Below, one piece after another: positions 1 to 11,545 of a stretch of DNA of 64,000 nucleotides (the first letter of the stretch is position 1; each line of letters opens with the position of its first letter). The notes beneath the pieces are model-generated. The model did no database searches. It was not told the DNA's origin and saw only the letters and a program-made list of their open reading frames with translations. The position numbers and the translations under genes are program-made. Origin of the DNA: Leptasterias polaris (taxonomy: Eukaryota; Echinodermata; Asteroidea; Forcipulatida; Asteriidae); assembly GCA_037783415.1 (NCBI GenBank), contig JAZGTN010000003.1:890501-954500 (forward strand), in the 5' to 3' direction.

Positions 1-170
1 TTCGATGCGCACTACCAACATCTATCCAATTGCACTAACTGTCCTTCTTCTAAAGAAACGCCTTTTTTCTATATGTACAGTATTAAAATATTTATTTCTA
101 TATAAGGTAAAAAGAAATCGCTTTTTTAGAACACTTGGATTAAAACCACGGGACTTTCGATATGCGCTCT

Positions 171-1194
171 ATGTCATAGGTGCCAACATAATAATAGTGT
201 TATGTTATGTTCTTATTCTTGGAATGAGTGCTAACTGCAATTCCAAGAATAGTTTGAAGCGTTTAAATAGTTTAAAAGTGGAACACGTACATTGGAAGAC
301 TTTTGTCATGTCACATACCAGTTATTCTTTAACATTCCAACGTAATACAGTAGCGCAAAGTTGTAAGAACCGATAGGTGTGTCTATTGTCTACACCTAGT
401 AGTATATAGTTGGGGAAATTCTGGAGTACGGTAGAGTACCAATTGACACGGTGGGAGTAGACTACGCCCGATGTGGACGCCGGACCCATGAAGACTTCCA
501 AGGTGTGGCCGGAGGCAAAGGCTACGGACCAGCAACGTGTGGACCGCTACTTTCCAGACTACCACCGTGTCAATTCAATAATCATCCGTACTACTTGAGC
601 CAGTTTCTTTAATAGCCAAACCAGGGGGTTTGTCGCATGGTACTCTCGACCTCCTGTAAGTAAAATTGTCATTGTTTTTATACCCAAAACATTTCACTGT
701 GCTTTTGGACAACTTTCCATTTTTGCTGTCAAACGAAAATGAAAATTCTCTTGATTAAAGCGAGTTTCTTTTGTGAATCTTTTTAACTCGCAGGGTTTAT
801 GGCATGAGGCACAGCCTAACAAGGAAACTGGCATTCACCACGCCCATCGTTGTTTTAAATTGTTTACCGTTGTATTAATTTAGTTATGAAATTATCCTCG
901 CAAGTTATGTTGACTTTCTTGCTTTAAGTTTGCTTTTAAGTTAGCCATCATTAATCATGCTTATTGCTGTTGTTATAACGCTGGCTTGATTGCTACTAAA
1001 CTTCAATTATACTAATCATGCACACTTTGTTGCTTTGTAAATAATCTGCTTTGCAGTTCTTTGATTTCGCATTTATGATTAAACTTCTTAATTTATTTAT
1101 TCTTCATAAAACATGGTTTCTGAGAATCATTTGATTGTTTATGTCCTTGTCTTGCGTTGCCCTGTGACTATGAACGTTCTTTTATAATTCACGA
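171..1194. other. Sequence interrupting the tRNA-like array
   Basis: No supported gene. It splits the tRNA-like array into two blocks. A 14-bp perfect inverted repeat lies at 441-454 and 562-575. The 400-600 part is GC-richer and open in one frame without a start or clear splice sites. The remainder is AT-rich. Confidence 0.4.
441..575. repeat. 14-bp perfect inverted repeat flanking about 107 bp
   Basis: AATTGACACGGTGG (441-454) is matched by its exact reverse complement at 562-575. It could be the ends of a small mobile element or a hairpin. No target-site duplication is obvious. Confidence 0.5.
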
Positions 1195-2049
1195 TTCCAT
1201 CTGTGACACTCTACCAACATCTAATCAGTTGCACTACTGTCCTGGTCAAAAGGAACAGCCATCTTTTTCTTTATATACAGTATTATGTTATTTAAATTTA
1301 TATAACGTAAAAAGAAATGTTTTTTTGGAGCACACTCGGATTCGAACCCAGGACTTTCGATGCGCACTACCAACATCTAACCAGTTGCGCTAATTGTCCT
1401 GCTCCTAAGAAACGCTCTTATTTTCTCTATGTACAGTATTAAAATATTTATTTCTATAAAAGGTAAAAAGAAATAGCGTTTTGATCCCACTGGGATTCGA
1501 ACCGAGGACTTGCGATGCGCACTACCAACGTCTAACCAGTTGCACTAACTGTCCTGGTCAAAGGTATGGCCTTTCTTTTCTCCATATACAGTGTTATGTT
1601 ATTTATTTATAACGTAAAAAGAAAGGACTGGTGATATGCACTACCGACTTCTAACCAGTTGCGCTAACTGTTCTGCTTATATATAAGAAACACTTTTCTT
1701 TTCTCTATCTAATTCAATATTAATTTTTCTTCTGCTATAACATAAGGTAAATTGAAAAAATGTGTTTTGGGCCAACTTGGATTCGAACCCTGGCCTGGCG
1801 ATGTGAACAACCATCAACTAGCCCGCTGCGCTAACTGTTCTCCTCATTTAAAGTGTTCTTATATCATTTAAAAAAATACATTTCCTTTCGGATTTATTAT
1901 AAAATAAAAATTCAAAGATTCGAACCCGGTTCTATTTGTTTGGTTTTTATGCGGGTTTTTTCGCTATCACTAGTATTAGCCACCTCTGGTATCCAGATGC
2001 ACTTACTGTTTTCCTATCAAACAAAAGCATTCCTTTTAATAAGGGAATA

Positions 2050-2206
2050 AGAGTAGTGACGAGTTCTTAAACGGCCGTTTAAAACCGGCAGGGTCGTGGC
2101 CGTGCGATAAAGGCCCGAGCCGAAGGCGAGGGCCTTTATCGCACGGCCACGACCCTGCAAGGTTTTAAACGACCGTTTAATTAAGAACGAATCACTACTC
2201 GTTTAT
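2050..2206. repeat. Long GC-rich palindrome (MITE-like hairpin)
   Basis: Two arms of about 70 bp are near-perfect reverse complements around a loop at about 2118-2130. The inner arms carry GGTCGTGGCCGTGCGATAAA and its complement; the outer arms carry AAACGG/CCGTTT and a gagtagtga/tcactactc end pair. The GC content contrasts sharply with the AT-rich surroundings. The structure is that of a palindromic MITE. Confidence 0.8.
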
Positions 2207-3476
2207 AGACTGTGCAAGTCTCGCGCGTATCCGAACGAGAAAACACGTCAAACGAAGAACATTTTTATTTCTGAAATCTGTTTAAAATTATATCTCATGA
2301 CAAAATCTGAACAACAAAAATTAATCATTACAATTTTATGAAAAGGTTTAGCTTTTGAAAAAAAAAATCACAATAGGCCCTAGTGTGTATATTATTATTG
2401 AAAACAAATTAAAACTCTGGGACAAGGATGCCTATTTGATGTTAACTTTTTAGAAACCCCTTACGCGGATTCGTGAAGGTCAAACGGGTCTTAAATGGAC
2501 CCATATCGCAGTTTAAAGAAGATGCTGACGCCTCAACAACCATAGACTGCAATGAAAAGGGTTTGCTTTGCAATTACAGCATCTGGCGATTATAATTGCG
2601 CATCCAAAACAAGGCGAGCACAAAATTCTTAATTTTTTGCAATAACCGGAAGCTGAGGTCAAGTTTAATTCTTGGGTTTTCTTCGTTATATTGTTGAATT
2701 GGTTTTACTTTCATATTTTGTTATCACTTAGTATTACATTCCAACAACATGTAGGCCTATACTTTTCTAGGTCGGCTCGCACAATGATATCCGTCTGACT
2801 GGATGGGCGTCTGTAGGTGACGTACGAAAAACTTCACAAATTATTCAAACACAGATTCCACATAATGGGTTTACAGACTTTGGATCCCCTTGCATCAGTG
2901 AGCATCCTATGCTTTATCGGAATTTGCGGTTGACTGTTTTATTTACCCCTATACCGGTACTAACATCTGAGTCCTCAGCAGTAGTAGGGTCTATATTGGT
3001 TTTCACTCCACAGTGAAGGGATATAGTGATCATCGACATTTAAAAAAAAAAATCCGAGCTCGTTACGGTTTTCTGACAGACTAGCATTTGAAACACACAC
3101 ACAATTAAGCATCCATTCTGATGCCGCACTCACTGCCCGCCAACGTGTAATAAAACCAGGAATTTCGTTTCAAAAAGAAGTAAAACTAAAAGAAAGTATT
3201 GATACCTATGTTTATCAGGGATTGCTCTTCCTTGTTAGGCTAATTGTCATATATCTTTCTCAGGAAATTTGATATTTGATCATGACCATTTCAACAATGT
3301 CGTACAATGAAATTAACAGTGTAAACGGGGAACACCAAGTGAAAACTGGTTGAGAAACCTGGTTGGGAAACCACTTTTCGCTAATATCTCATATTAGACT
3401 TAGGTTGTGACCTTGTCGTCTTCAAACACATTATAGCCTAAAGAAACAGAACTCAATAGTTGGGATCAACTTGGCT
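2207..3476. other. Intergenic, no gene recognised
   Basis: Mostly AT-rich unique-looking sequence. The stretch 2210-2260 resembles 34563-34610 (gactgtg-aagtct-cgcg then aacgagaaaaca) and is a fragment of a dispersed repeat. No ORF of note. Confidence 0.4.
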
Positions 3477-3583
3477 CCAGGCTCCGTCTCCAGGCTCCGT
3501 CTCCAGGCTCCGTCTCCAGGCTCCGTCTCCAGGCTCCCGTCTCCAGGCTCCCGTCTCCAGGCTCCGTCTCCAGGCTCCGTCAT
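3477..3583. repeat. 13/14-bp minisatellite
   Basis: About eight head-to-tail copies of GGCTCCGTCTCCA, some with an extra C. The array keeps several frames open on both strands and explains the apparent short ORFs here. Confidence 0.9.
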
Positions 3584-3884
3584 ATTCGAACCACCGCGTG
3601 CAAATACACGCTGTAGCAACATTTTTTTCATGGAGCCCAAGCCGAGGTTTGAGAAAGGCCCTTGGTCAGGGAAATTTAAACACGAGCGAGACTTGCACTG
3701 TATATTCTGGTACATCGTTGTGAAGCGAGATGTTAGTAATGACACACACAAATAAGGTTGGAAAGATGTTTTAAGTAAAATTAGTTGATTTACAGAAATA
3801 TCCCTCGAAATTGTATGGTTTTACTTCGTGAAATAATAGTCACAGCGCGGCCCGCCATTTTGTGGAGTCAGAAATTTTTTGAGC

Positions 3885-4520
3885 GGGTTCTGTGTAGTTG
3901 AGTCTGTTCTTGCAGTCAGTGTGCGTATTGACAACACGTTCTATTGTGTATCAATAAACCGATGAGCCCCAAACGTTTGAGATGACTTTAAGTCGGTGAT
4001 TATTAAAATAAAACTCTTTTTAAAAATATTTTTGATCAGGCTAGACTTTTAGATTCTGAAAATTTGAAGAACTTCCGTTGATGTTTAGATACTTTGTCAC
4101 GGCTTATGTGGGGGGTTTAATTTTGGAGTCTGTTCTTGTGTATTGACTAATGTGTATAGAAAAACTGATGAGCCCCAAACGTTTGATATGACTTTAACTT
4201 TAAATAACGGTAATTATGAAGCGGAAATTTCTATAAAAAAATATTCTTGATCAAGCTAGACTCTCCATTATAGATTCTGAAGATTTTGAGAATTTCCGTT
4301 GATATTTAGAGTACGGGTTTTGTGAGGAGTGTAATAGTGGAGTCTGTTCTTGCAGTCATCGTACGTGAAAACTGTATTATGGTGGAAATGGCTTGTTGGA
4401 AGTGTGGGAGGGCTGTTGCTGCCAGTTTAATAAAGGGGTATAAAGTGCAATCAGTGATTATTACTTCGGATACTTATTGGTGTGTAGCAATAAGCCACAA
4501 ACGTTTTGAAACGCCCTGGA
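3885..4520. repeat. Diverged about 220-bp tandem triplication
   Basis: The phrase GAGTCTGTTCTTG recurs at about 3900, 4130 and 4337, each followed by a related sequence. The first two copies share GATGAGCCCCAAACGTTTGA and a TTGATCA-GCTAGACT stretch; the third (4320-4520) keeps the start and the CAAACGTTT block only. It lies 0.4-1.0 kb upstream of the ASPHD-like start codon, so it could overlap the promoter or 5' UTR. Confidence 0.7.
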
Positions 4521-4743
4521 GGACGACAGACGAGAGAGGGCGCGTGGACATCAGTGACATTGGAAGTAGTCTTGTTGAAGTTGAAAACTGCCAAGTTTTG
4601 TGTTTAGTTTGTAAAAAATAAACTACTTTGTTTACAGAGGATTATTGCGTCGACAATAATACAGAGTGTTCAATTTTGCACATTTTCTCATTTACTGATC
4701 TTCTTGGTTGGATGTTGGATGTCTAACCATGGTCTAACCATAG

Positions 4744-4803
4744 AGAAAGTCCTTCCTCTATGGTCTGTCCTTGCTCTATGGTCTGTCCTTGCTCTATGGT
4801 CTA
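4744..4803 (+). repeat. Three copies of an 18-bp tandem repeat
   Basis: CTATGGTCTGTCCTTGCT-type units repeat just upstream of the ASPHD-like gene. The third copy diverges (tctaacc). Confidence 0.75.
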
Positions 4804-4919
4804 ACCCATCACTCAGATTCTTTCCTTGGCTTCTTGTTGTTGGAACAACTCATGAACTACAAAGTGTTGCACCTCTCTGGTTTGGTAGGCTTTTTACGAG
4901 TCGATCTGCGGTGATAATA

Positions 4920-7900
4920 ATGGCACTCGAAATGCTTCAACACCCACTCCTACTCATTCTTACTGTGGGATCTTGTGTTATAGTTACGATGATTATATTT
5001 TACTTTCAACGGAAGGGGACGCAAACAAGCAACTTGAATCAGAAATCTGAAATTAACAGTTTATATGACAAATTCTCTAAATGCAAATCAGCTGGCTGTG
5101 TGAGATGCAATAACTATGAAAGATTAAAAACTGATCTGTCAGAACGATTTCTGGCGTACGAGAAGATCTGCAAAGATGGTGATTGTAAGGGAATGAAATT
5201 GAAACGTGTACAAACTTCGATTGAGAACAGTTTAGAGATGGATCAAAAACTAAGTGAAATGGCCTCTTTACAGAAACCAAATGTTTTTAAACTCGAAGAA
5301 CTGGATGCCAGTCCATGGTGTGATGAGAAATTTTTATCTGAAACGTCGGTTTTGGAAGGTGCCGTTCCAATTGTAAAACAGGAGTATGAAAAACTGCTCA
5401 CCGAGCAAAATATTGCGGAAGATTTCCAAGGATGGGTTGAGAATGACGTACCAGACGGAATGTGGAGCGTCTTTCACTTGTTTAACCAGGGGCGTAAGAT
5501 CGAGGAGAATTGTGCCAGATGCCCGAAGACAGTCGCGATTCTTGAAGAGATGGAATCGTTTATGAGTGATTGTGTCTTTGGGAATGCAACGTTTTCAGTT
5601 TTGGAGGCAGGCACTCACATCACAGAGCACTACGGACCGTGCAACTTAAGGATCAGATGTCATCTTGGTGAGAGCTTTATAATGGTTGAACGGTTGGATT
5701 CCCTGTATACGTCCCATGGCAGTTAAAGGGTGCAACTGCAAGTAAATCCTGGGGGGGCAGCCTTTTGCCCCAGCCTTGGTTCAGTCTCACCTTGTATTTT
5801 AAGGATCTATGGTGGCCCTGAAGGAACATCGCATATCGCAAACGTGTGCGCATACGTATGCAATGTCGTGAAACAATTTGCGAATATGTGCGCACACGTA
5901 TGCAATGTCGTGAAACAATTCGCGAATGTGCGCACACGTATGCAATGTCGTGAAACAAATCGCGAATGTGTGCGCACACGTATGCAATGTCGTGAAACAA
6001 TTCGCGAATGTGTGCGCACACGTATGCAATGTCGTGAAACAATTCGCGAATGTGTGCGCACACGTATGCAATGTCGTGAAACAATTCGCGAATGTGTGCG
6101 CACACGTATGCAATGTCGTGAAACAATTCGTGAATATGTGCGCACACGTGTGCAATGTCGTGAAAACAATTCGCGAATATGTGCGCACAAGTATGCAATG
6201 TCGTGAAACAATTCGCGAATATGTGCGCACACGTCTGCGAATATATTTGCGATGTGAATTTTATTGCATACCATGTTGCATACCTTTGGGGTGATGTCAT
6301 AGTTGCGGAAAATTTGTTAGTGACCTAGGGAGTACGTGGCGCTACAGTCAGGCTCCTGTAATGTGTACCCAGGAACTTGGCACCAGGCCAAGTCTCGCCA
6401 TACCGAAGACCACCCGCCTCGCTTGCCTCACAACAATGACTACTGCTGCAATGACTACCGCTGCAATGACTACCGCTTATCTCACTGTAGGCAAGAAACC
6501 CCCCAGATCATTAGACATTTTATTCAAAGGTATGCAACATGGTATGCAATAAAATTCACGACATCGCAAATATATTCGCAGACGTGTGCGCACATATTCG
6601 CGAATTGTTTCACGACATTGCATACCGTGTGCGCACACGTTTGCGATATACGATGTCCCTTCAGGGCCACCATAAGGATCTAAGGAAGACAGACAACTAC
6701 ATTGTACACAGGATAAGTCTGTCATTGGTCATTGCTAAGCTTTACAACAGAATGACCCTCAATTGGATCAGACCTGCTAATTGACCCACACCTTCGATTA
6801 AAGGGGCTGTGTCGTCATGATCAAAGTGGGCCTGTGGCTGTTTGTGGAATTATGAACTCTCTTCCAGTTACTGCATGCGCGTGCGCACTCTCATAGATTT
6901 TATATGGAGGGAGGGCGCGCACGTGAGAGTTCATAATTCTACACAGCCACCAGTCTGCTTGGATCATGATTTACACAACCCCTTCTCCCTCACAATTATC
7001 CACCAACAAGGACACACTTCTCAAGCTCACACACCCTTTAAACTTCACATATAATCTGGGCCCAATTTCATGGCTCTGCTTAAGCACAAAATTTGCTTAA
7101 GCACCAAAAAACCTTGCTTAGTAAAACCAGATTACCGGCCAATACTCCACTCGATTGTCATGCTAACTAAACAACAGCTAAATACAAGTCACGAGCAATG
7201 TACATCGCATGGAGTTTTGGCCAATAACACAAGTATAATAAGCAAGCTTTTTTCGTGCTTAAGCAAATTTTGTGCTTAAGCAGCTCCATGAAATTGGCCC
7301 CAGATCTTTACTAGTAGAAGACATCGCTGTAGTGACGTCATGATGGCATCATTAGGTGTCAAATTATATTAATTTAAAGTTTAATATTCGATAAAATCAT
7401 AACTTATGAACCACATGATGGATTTGTACAATCTATAATACATGTATGGTTACAAAGTTGCCCCAGGGATTGATTGTCTAATACATTATTTGTATTGAGA
7501 TGGTTTAAGGAATTCAATATTAAATAGATAGAATTAAGTCAATAGCCAGTGACCAGGGATTATAATGTTTGAAGGACCATGATTATTTCTTTGAAATTGC
7601 AATAAGAGCTGTTATTAATATATGCCTATTCGTAAGAAAGTGATTTTCTCATAGATTTCATAGAATTCTAAAGTCATTTCCCTGGTCATTGCTTTGGTGC
7701 CCCTTGCAATGTTCCGATAGAAATTTACAATATTTCCTCAAAGATGTCCTTTACATGTACCTTGGTGCCCTTTTCCTTTTAAAAATGAAGCATCAGGCCT
7801 GCATGTAGCACAATTTATTTGGCGAATTTACATTGCAACCATTGTCAAAGATTTAGGTATCATTTGATTATTTGGGGCGTTTAGCTGCTTGCTGCTGGAG

Positions 7901-8174
7901 CTTCTCGAAGTAAAATCTTGTTATGTTTTTTCTTTTTAAATCTGATCATACAGGTCTTCATATTCCTCCAGATTGCTGTACTCTCACCGTAGCACATCAG
8001 AGAAGGCATTGGAGGGAAGGGAAATGCCTACTGTTCGACGACTCGTTTCTTCATGAAGCAAGACATGCTGGGTCCCAAGCACAAGGACCCCGGGTTGTGT
8101 TGATGGTTGACTTCTGGCACCCTGATATCACGGAGGCCGAGAAGGCGGCATTGTGTCATCTGTTCCATTTGTAG
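4920..8174 (+). CDS. ASPHD2-like: Aspartate beta-hydroxylase domain-containing protein (ASPHD1/2-like), two exons
   Basis: Exon 1 is 4920-5667 (donor gtgaga at 5668) and exon 2 is 7954-8174 (acceptor catacag). The junction splits a Gly codon and gives a 322-aa protein. I chose the ATG at 4920 (aataATGg) because it sits directly before the signal anchor; the open frame extends upstream only through a repeat. Residues about 10-29 form a single membrane anchor, followed by a Cys-x4-Cys-x2-Cys segment and then the AspH-type double-stranded beta-helix domain (about 110-322). Visible motifs are HYGPCNLR, CHLG (His248, likely first Fe ligand), FDDSFLHEA (His283, likely second), Arg296 (likely 2-oxoglutarate ligand) and the terminal VDFWHP. 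The family hydroxylates or is predicted to hydroxylate Asp/Asn side chains in the ER or Golgi lumen; ASPHD substrates are not established. Human ASPHD2 is slightly longer (about 370 aa). The choice between ASPHD1 and ASPHD2 is uncertain. Confidence 0.9.
5803..6285 (+). repeat. 42-bp minisatellite inside an intronic element
   Basis: About ten copies of a 42-bp unit (TATGCAATGTCGTGAAACAA plus CGCGAATGTGTGCGCACACG) occupy roughly 5835-6240. Because 42 is a multiple of three, all frames stay open on both strands, which creates several false ORFs. The array is framed by aaggatctatggtggccctg on the left and by tattgcataccatgttgcat on the right. Confidence 0.9.
6519..6690 (-). repeat. Inverted short version of the 42-bp-array element
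   Basis: This is the reverse complement of the ends of the 5803-6285 element. It carries the same flanks (ATGCAACATGGTATGCAATA; AGGGCCACCATAAGGATCT) but only about 1.5-2 array units. Together the two copies form a large inverted repeat in the ASPHD-like intron. Confidence 0.85.
6801..6984. repeat. MITE with about 60-bp terminal inverted repeats
   Basis: Left end aaggggctgtgtcgtcatga through ggaattatgaactctc; the right end is its imperfect complement ending at 6984. A one-ended relative lies at 11546-11690. It is inside the ASPHD-like intron. Confidence 0.75.
7055..7304. repeat. Palindromic MITE, about 250 bp
   Basis: The ends tctgggcccaatttcatgg and ccatgaaattggccccaga are inverted, as are the inner gcttaagcacaaaatttgct arms. 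It lies in the ASPHD-like intron. Confidence 0.85.
7321..7450 (+). repeat. Fragment of a TGACGTCA-containing dispersed repeat
   Basis: gacgtcatgatg, ggtgtcaaatta, taaagtttaatatt and cataacttatgaaccac recur at 53457-53530, 53797-53890 and 54500-54560. Confidence 0.6.
7670..7830 (+). repeat. Dispersed repeat with CCTGGTCATTG and GGTGCCC motifs
   Basis: Members share cctggtcattgc, ggtgcccctt, agatgtcctttac, ccttggtgccc and catcaggcctg. Other copies are at 13345-13490, 36220-36380 and 59035-59175, with fragments at 47705-47770 and, inverted, 59610-59665. Confidence 0.8.
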
Positions 8175-8289
8175 GAGTGCGAAAGGTGGACAAGTTTTGG
8201 ATTTGCTAGCTTGACAGCATAACCTCAAAACATGTCCAACAATTCACAGGCACCCTGCTGAATCTAACAATCTCTGAATCCCAAAACTC

Positions 8290-8545
8290 TGGTCATTCTC
8301 TGAACGATTATCAACCTGTGCATGTTGAGATGGTCTATCAACAATCTCTACCCTCACAGGTACCCATTTTTTCCTGGGTGACGAGAAGTATTTATAGTTG
8401 AGCGCCTTTCTAAGAACAAAAGTGTCACGACCTGGCAGGGCTCGAAAATTACACTGGACCACAGGCCAGTGATTTAGCCTTGGGCCAGTAAACTCTTGAC
8501 CAGTCAAGTCCGGTGGGCTTGTTTTTAAATTGAACACCTAACTGT
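8290..8545 (-). repeat. SINE fragment joined to another dispersed repeat
   Basis: 8290-8440 matches the body of the tRNA-headed SINE (tctaccctcacaggtaccca; gtgtcacgacc), as in 63390-63480. From 8440 it switches to a repeat also seen at 47440-47560 (gccagtgatttngc, gggcttgtttttc). Both are in the likely 3' UTR of the ASPHD-like gene. Confidence 0.7.
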
Positions 8546-8737
8546 GTATTGTCATTTTAATATTTTCAAATGTTGACTTTGAGTCTGATAAATGTCTTTC
8601 AATTCTGTTGAGAATTGATGTATATTTACCCATAAGGCAAATGAGACTAATCTTCTCTTGGTGCTTGTTCAAATAAGAATAGTTATAATGTGAAGATGTG
8701 AAGAAAGTTCTTACTTATTTAGAATCTGGTCTTGTAA

Positions 8738-8743
8738 AATAAA
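8738..8743 (+). terminator. Candidate polyadenylation signal AATAAA
   Basis: AATAAA lies 564 bp after the ASPHD-like stop codon. It is the first clear consensus signal downstream; no transcript evidence is available. Confidence 0.3.
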
Positions 8744-8749
8744 TTCTGT

Positions 8750-11545
8750 TCCGGTTAATGATTAATTTGAGCTACAGGCCCTGCAGTCTTGTGGAATTTT
8801 ATCCCAAATTCGAGCCCTGACTGGATTTGATGATTGGTCAAAACATGTTTGTAGTTGTAGTAGGTTAATCAAACAATTGAAAAAGTTTGAATTTTTGAAT
8901 TGTGGCTTCTCCCTCGATTGATTTCTTAATTTTATTTTGTTCTTATCTTTTGTAATGATAAAACTTGTGTTCATATTGCCTGTAGTGCAAACACCAAAAT
9001 ATATCTTTGTTTTCTATGAAATGCAAAATCTGAATATTAAAGAAAAGCATTAAAAGAGAATAACTGTCTGAATTCTAATTCTGTACAAGCATTGTCGTAA
9101 AATAATCATGAGGTGAATTCTGTACAATTATCTTTCTCGAAGCAAAGCCGAGTGAAATGGAAAAGCCAAAGTTCATCAAGTGATTTTATTCTGTTTTGTA
9201 ACACACACACACACTTAGATCCTTGTCATTTGAAATTTGTTCACAATAAACACAAAATACACACGGAAACTCCTCCACCCAACACTCTGAAAATCCCAAC
9301 CCTGTCCGCTATGACAAATGATCTTCCATTCCCCTTCACCCCCATTCCTTCCTGGCAGCGAACTGTCAGCTGAGTCCAAGGTACCCACTAAAAGGTTGCA
9401 TTTTAACAAGTGTCCTCGGGGGACATATTACTTTCATTGGGACTTCAACATCATTGTATTGATACCAAATCAAAATTTCACATATAATTTTATCTTCACT
9501 CAAACTCTAAACTCTGTATTTAAAGCTATATACAGATATATGTCTATGCAAAACATACAGCTGTTCCATCACCACGTATTGCGTTAAGCTGCGCCTCAAG
9601 TTTGCTGGAAGATAATCACAAGTGCGCTCGCAGCATATGGAAAATATAGCGCATCTGCATTCCATCTCTGACTCGGCCTCATTGGATGTGGGACGCAGAG
9701 GCTCTGTATTCCACTCGCACTTTGTGTGATAACCAACTGTAAAGTCTACAAAATAATGTTTGTATAACGCCTGCTTCCACCATTTAGCCCTAACGGAACA
9801 ACCTATGAATCGAGGATATACAAGTTTCCTTCCAAGCGCAACTGGCTTTTTAATTAATAACACAGAATAAAAAGTGCCTTTGGCATACATGTACAGTTCA
9901 TGAATGATTTTTATCTAAATATAGATGTACAAAACAACATTAAAGGCAGATGCAGATTGCAAGGCAGATGCTACTTCGATTTCAACATGAAGAAGAAAAT
10001 AGAATACAAATTCGTTTTTTTATTATTGGAGTTACATTTCCTCCAGCATATTAACCCCATGGCTCCTGACAAAAAGGTGGACAGAGAGGCCATGGGGTGG
10101 CAACCAAGAAAAGGGACAGGGACAGAGAAGAGAGGCAGACTATAGACCAATATGTGTGCGTAACTGATGCACACCGCGCCGCCATTGCTGGGAGCTTATT
10201 ACACTTTGGTTTATGAGTAACCAAAATAATATTCTGTATCCCTGATCCCAGATGCTACTATTACCTATAGATTACATCTGTTACATGTAAATATACCTAT
10301 GTACTTGTACAACAAATATAACATAACTCTTGATTCTGCATACATGTAGTACTAAACATATAAACCTATACATAACAATAATAAATGAAAACCACCAACA
10401 TATATGTACACATACTAGAACAAAATCATTCAATATTATTTCCTCCCTATACTATTAATTGTTCTCAGTGAACCTTTGGTTCTCATGTCCATTATTTTGA
10501 TTATGAGTGAAGGAAACAAAAACCATGCGCTTTATCTGGGCCCACAGTTCAATTTATAAGCTTCCACAGTCTAGTATTATTTTTTTTAAATTGCATGTCG
10601 GAGGGAAAAGTACAACTGTCTTTTCTTTGCATCCAGTCTTGAGAAGTGAACGAAAGTAAACTTAATCTAAACTTGTTTTTGTCAATATCCGGTCTGTAAT
10701 TTTCCTGATTTCCAAAATGGTACAACCAAGATTTATCATGGGTGATTGATGTGACACATTATAAATTTAACTTTAATATTAATATCAAGCCTGTGATTTA
10801 TCAGGTTTTTTTCTCTTCTGATTTCAGGATTTTTCCTTACTCCCAAAATGGCACAATGTAGATTTATCATCACGTGTGGCGACACATTACAATGAAAAAA
10901 AATAAAAAATTTGACAACATCGGTCGTGTGATCTGTCAGAAAGTTTCCTAATTTCCAGGATTATTTTCCAGGATTTTTTCCTTATTTCAAGATTTGTTCC
11001 TGATTCCCAAAATGACACAACCAAGATTTATCACGGGTGATGAAACATTTACAATGTATAAACTAGTCTCACCGAGTCCTGCAATTTGTCAAAAGATTTC
11101 CCTGATTTCATGATTTTTCTATGATTTTAGTTTCGTTTTCTTCTGACTACCAAAATGAGCACCATCAAGATTTGTTATGGGTGAGGACATGTTGTGGAGT
11201 CACTGCTATATCCAGCAACACTTTAAGTTTAATAGTTTTATGAAAATGCTACACTAAAATATAACTCTATATAAACTATCAGGTTCTTTGTTATCATTAC
11301 AGCTACTATATCGTAACAAATTTGATGTCTTTGAAACCATTATTTTTGCATAATTTGTTCTTTGAAAAGATTTTTTTTTAAATATCACCGACAGTGAAAT
11401 TTTACTTGCATTATTATTATTACATATTTGAAAGACCCTAACTTTAACAGCATTTATATGATAAAGATTTAACACCACTCAAGTGGGCACAACTGCATCA
11501 AAGTGTTTGGGAGTAAAGCAACATTATTTTGATAAATGAACTTTA
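8750..11545. other. Intergenic, no gene recognised
   Basis: AT-rich sequence with a short (CA)n run near 9201. The phrase Accaagatttatca with cacattacaa recurs at about 10725, 10860, 11020 and 11165 together with gatttcc/ggatttttcc, so 10680-11190 looks like a diverged tandem repeat of about 150 bp. No convincing coding exon on either strand. Confidence 0.4.

Larger units (their letters stand above)
1..1960 (-). repeat. Degenerate tandem array of tRNA-like units (interrupted)
   Basis: Read on the minus strand, units of about 155 bp each carry a Pol III box A (TAGCGCAACTGG, complement of 1381-1392; TAGTGCAACTGG, complement of 1536-1547) and a box B (GGGTTCGAATCC, complement of 1338-1349; again near 1492 and 1780). 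The clearest units are at 1-170, 1205-1330, 1328-1490, 1490-1625, 1625-1800 and 1775-1960. The spacers alternate between two types, one containing tacagtattaaaatattt and one containing tacagtattatgttattt, so the array is built of dimers. Acceptor-like ends pair at 1328-1405, but the anticodon arm is poor. I read this as tRNA-derived repeats or pseudogenes, not functional tRNA genes. The array is broken at about 170-1195 by unrelated sequence. Confidence 0.75.

Noticed and set aside
3431..3755. Three overlapping frames rich in Ser-Pro-Gly
   Set aside because: Product of the 13/14-bp minisatellite.
4704..4919. N-terminal extension of the ASPHD-like protein by 72 codons
   Set aside because: It begins with TTG, runs through the 18-bp repeat, and the signal-anchor topology fits the ATG at 4920.
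5677..6300. Overlapping 120-207 codon frames on both strands
   Set aside because: They are the 42-bp minisatellite, whose unit is a multiple of three and lacks stops in all frames; it is in an intron.
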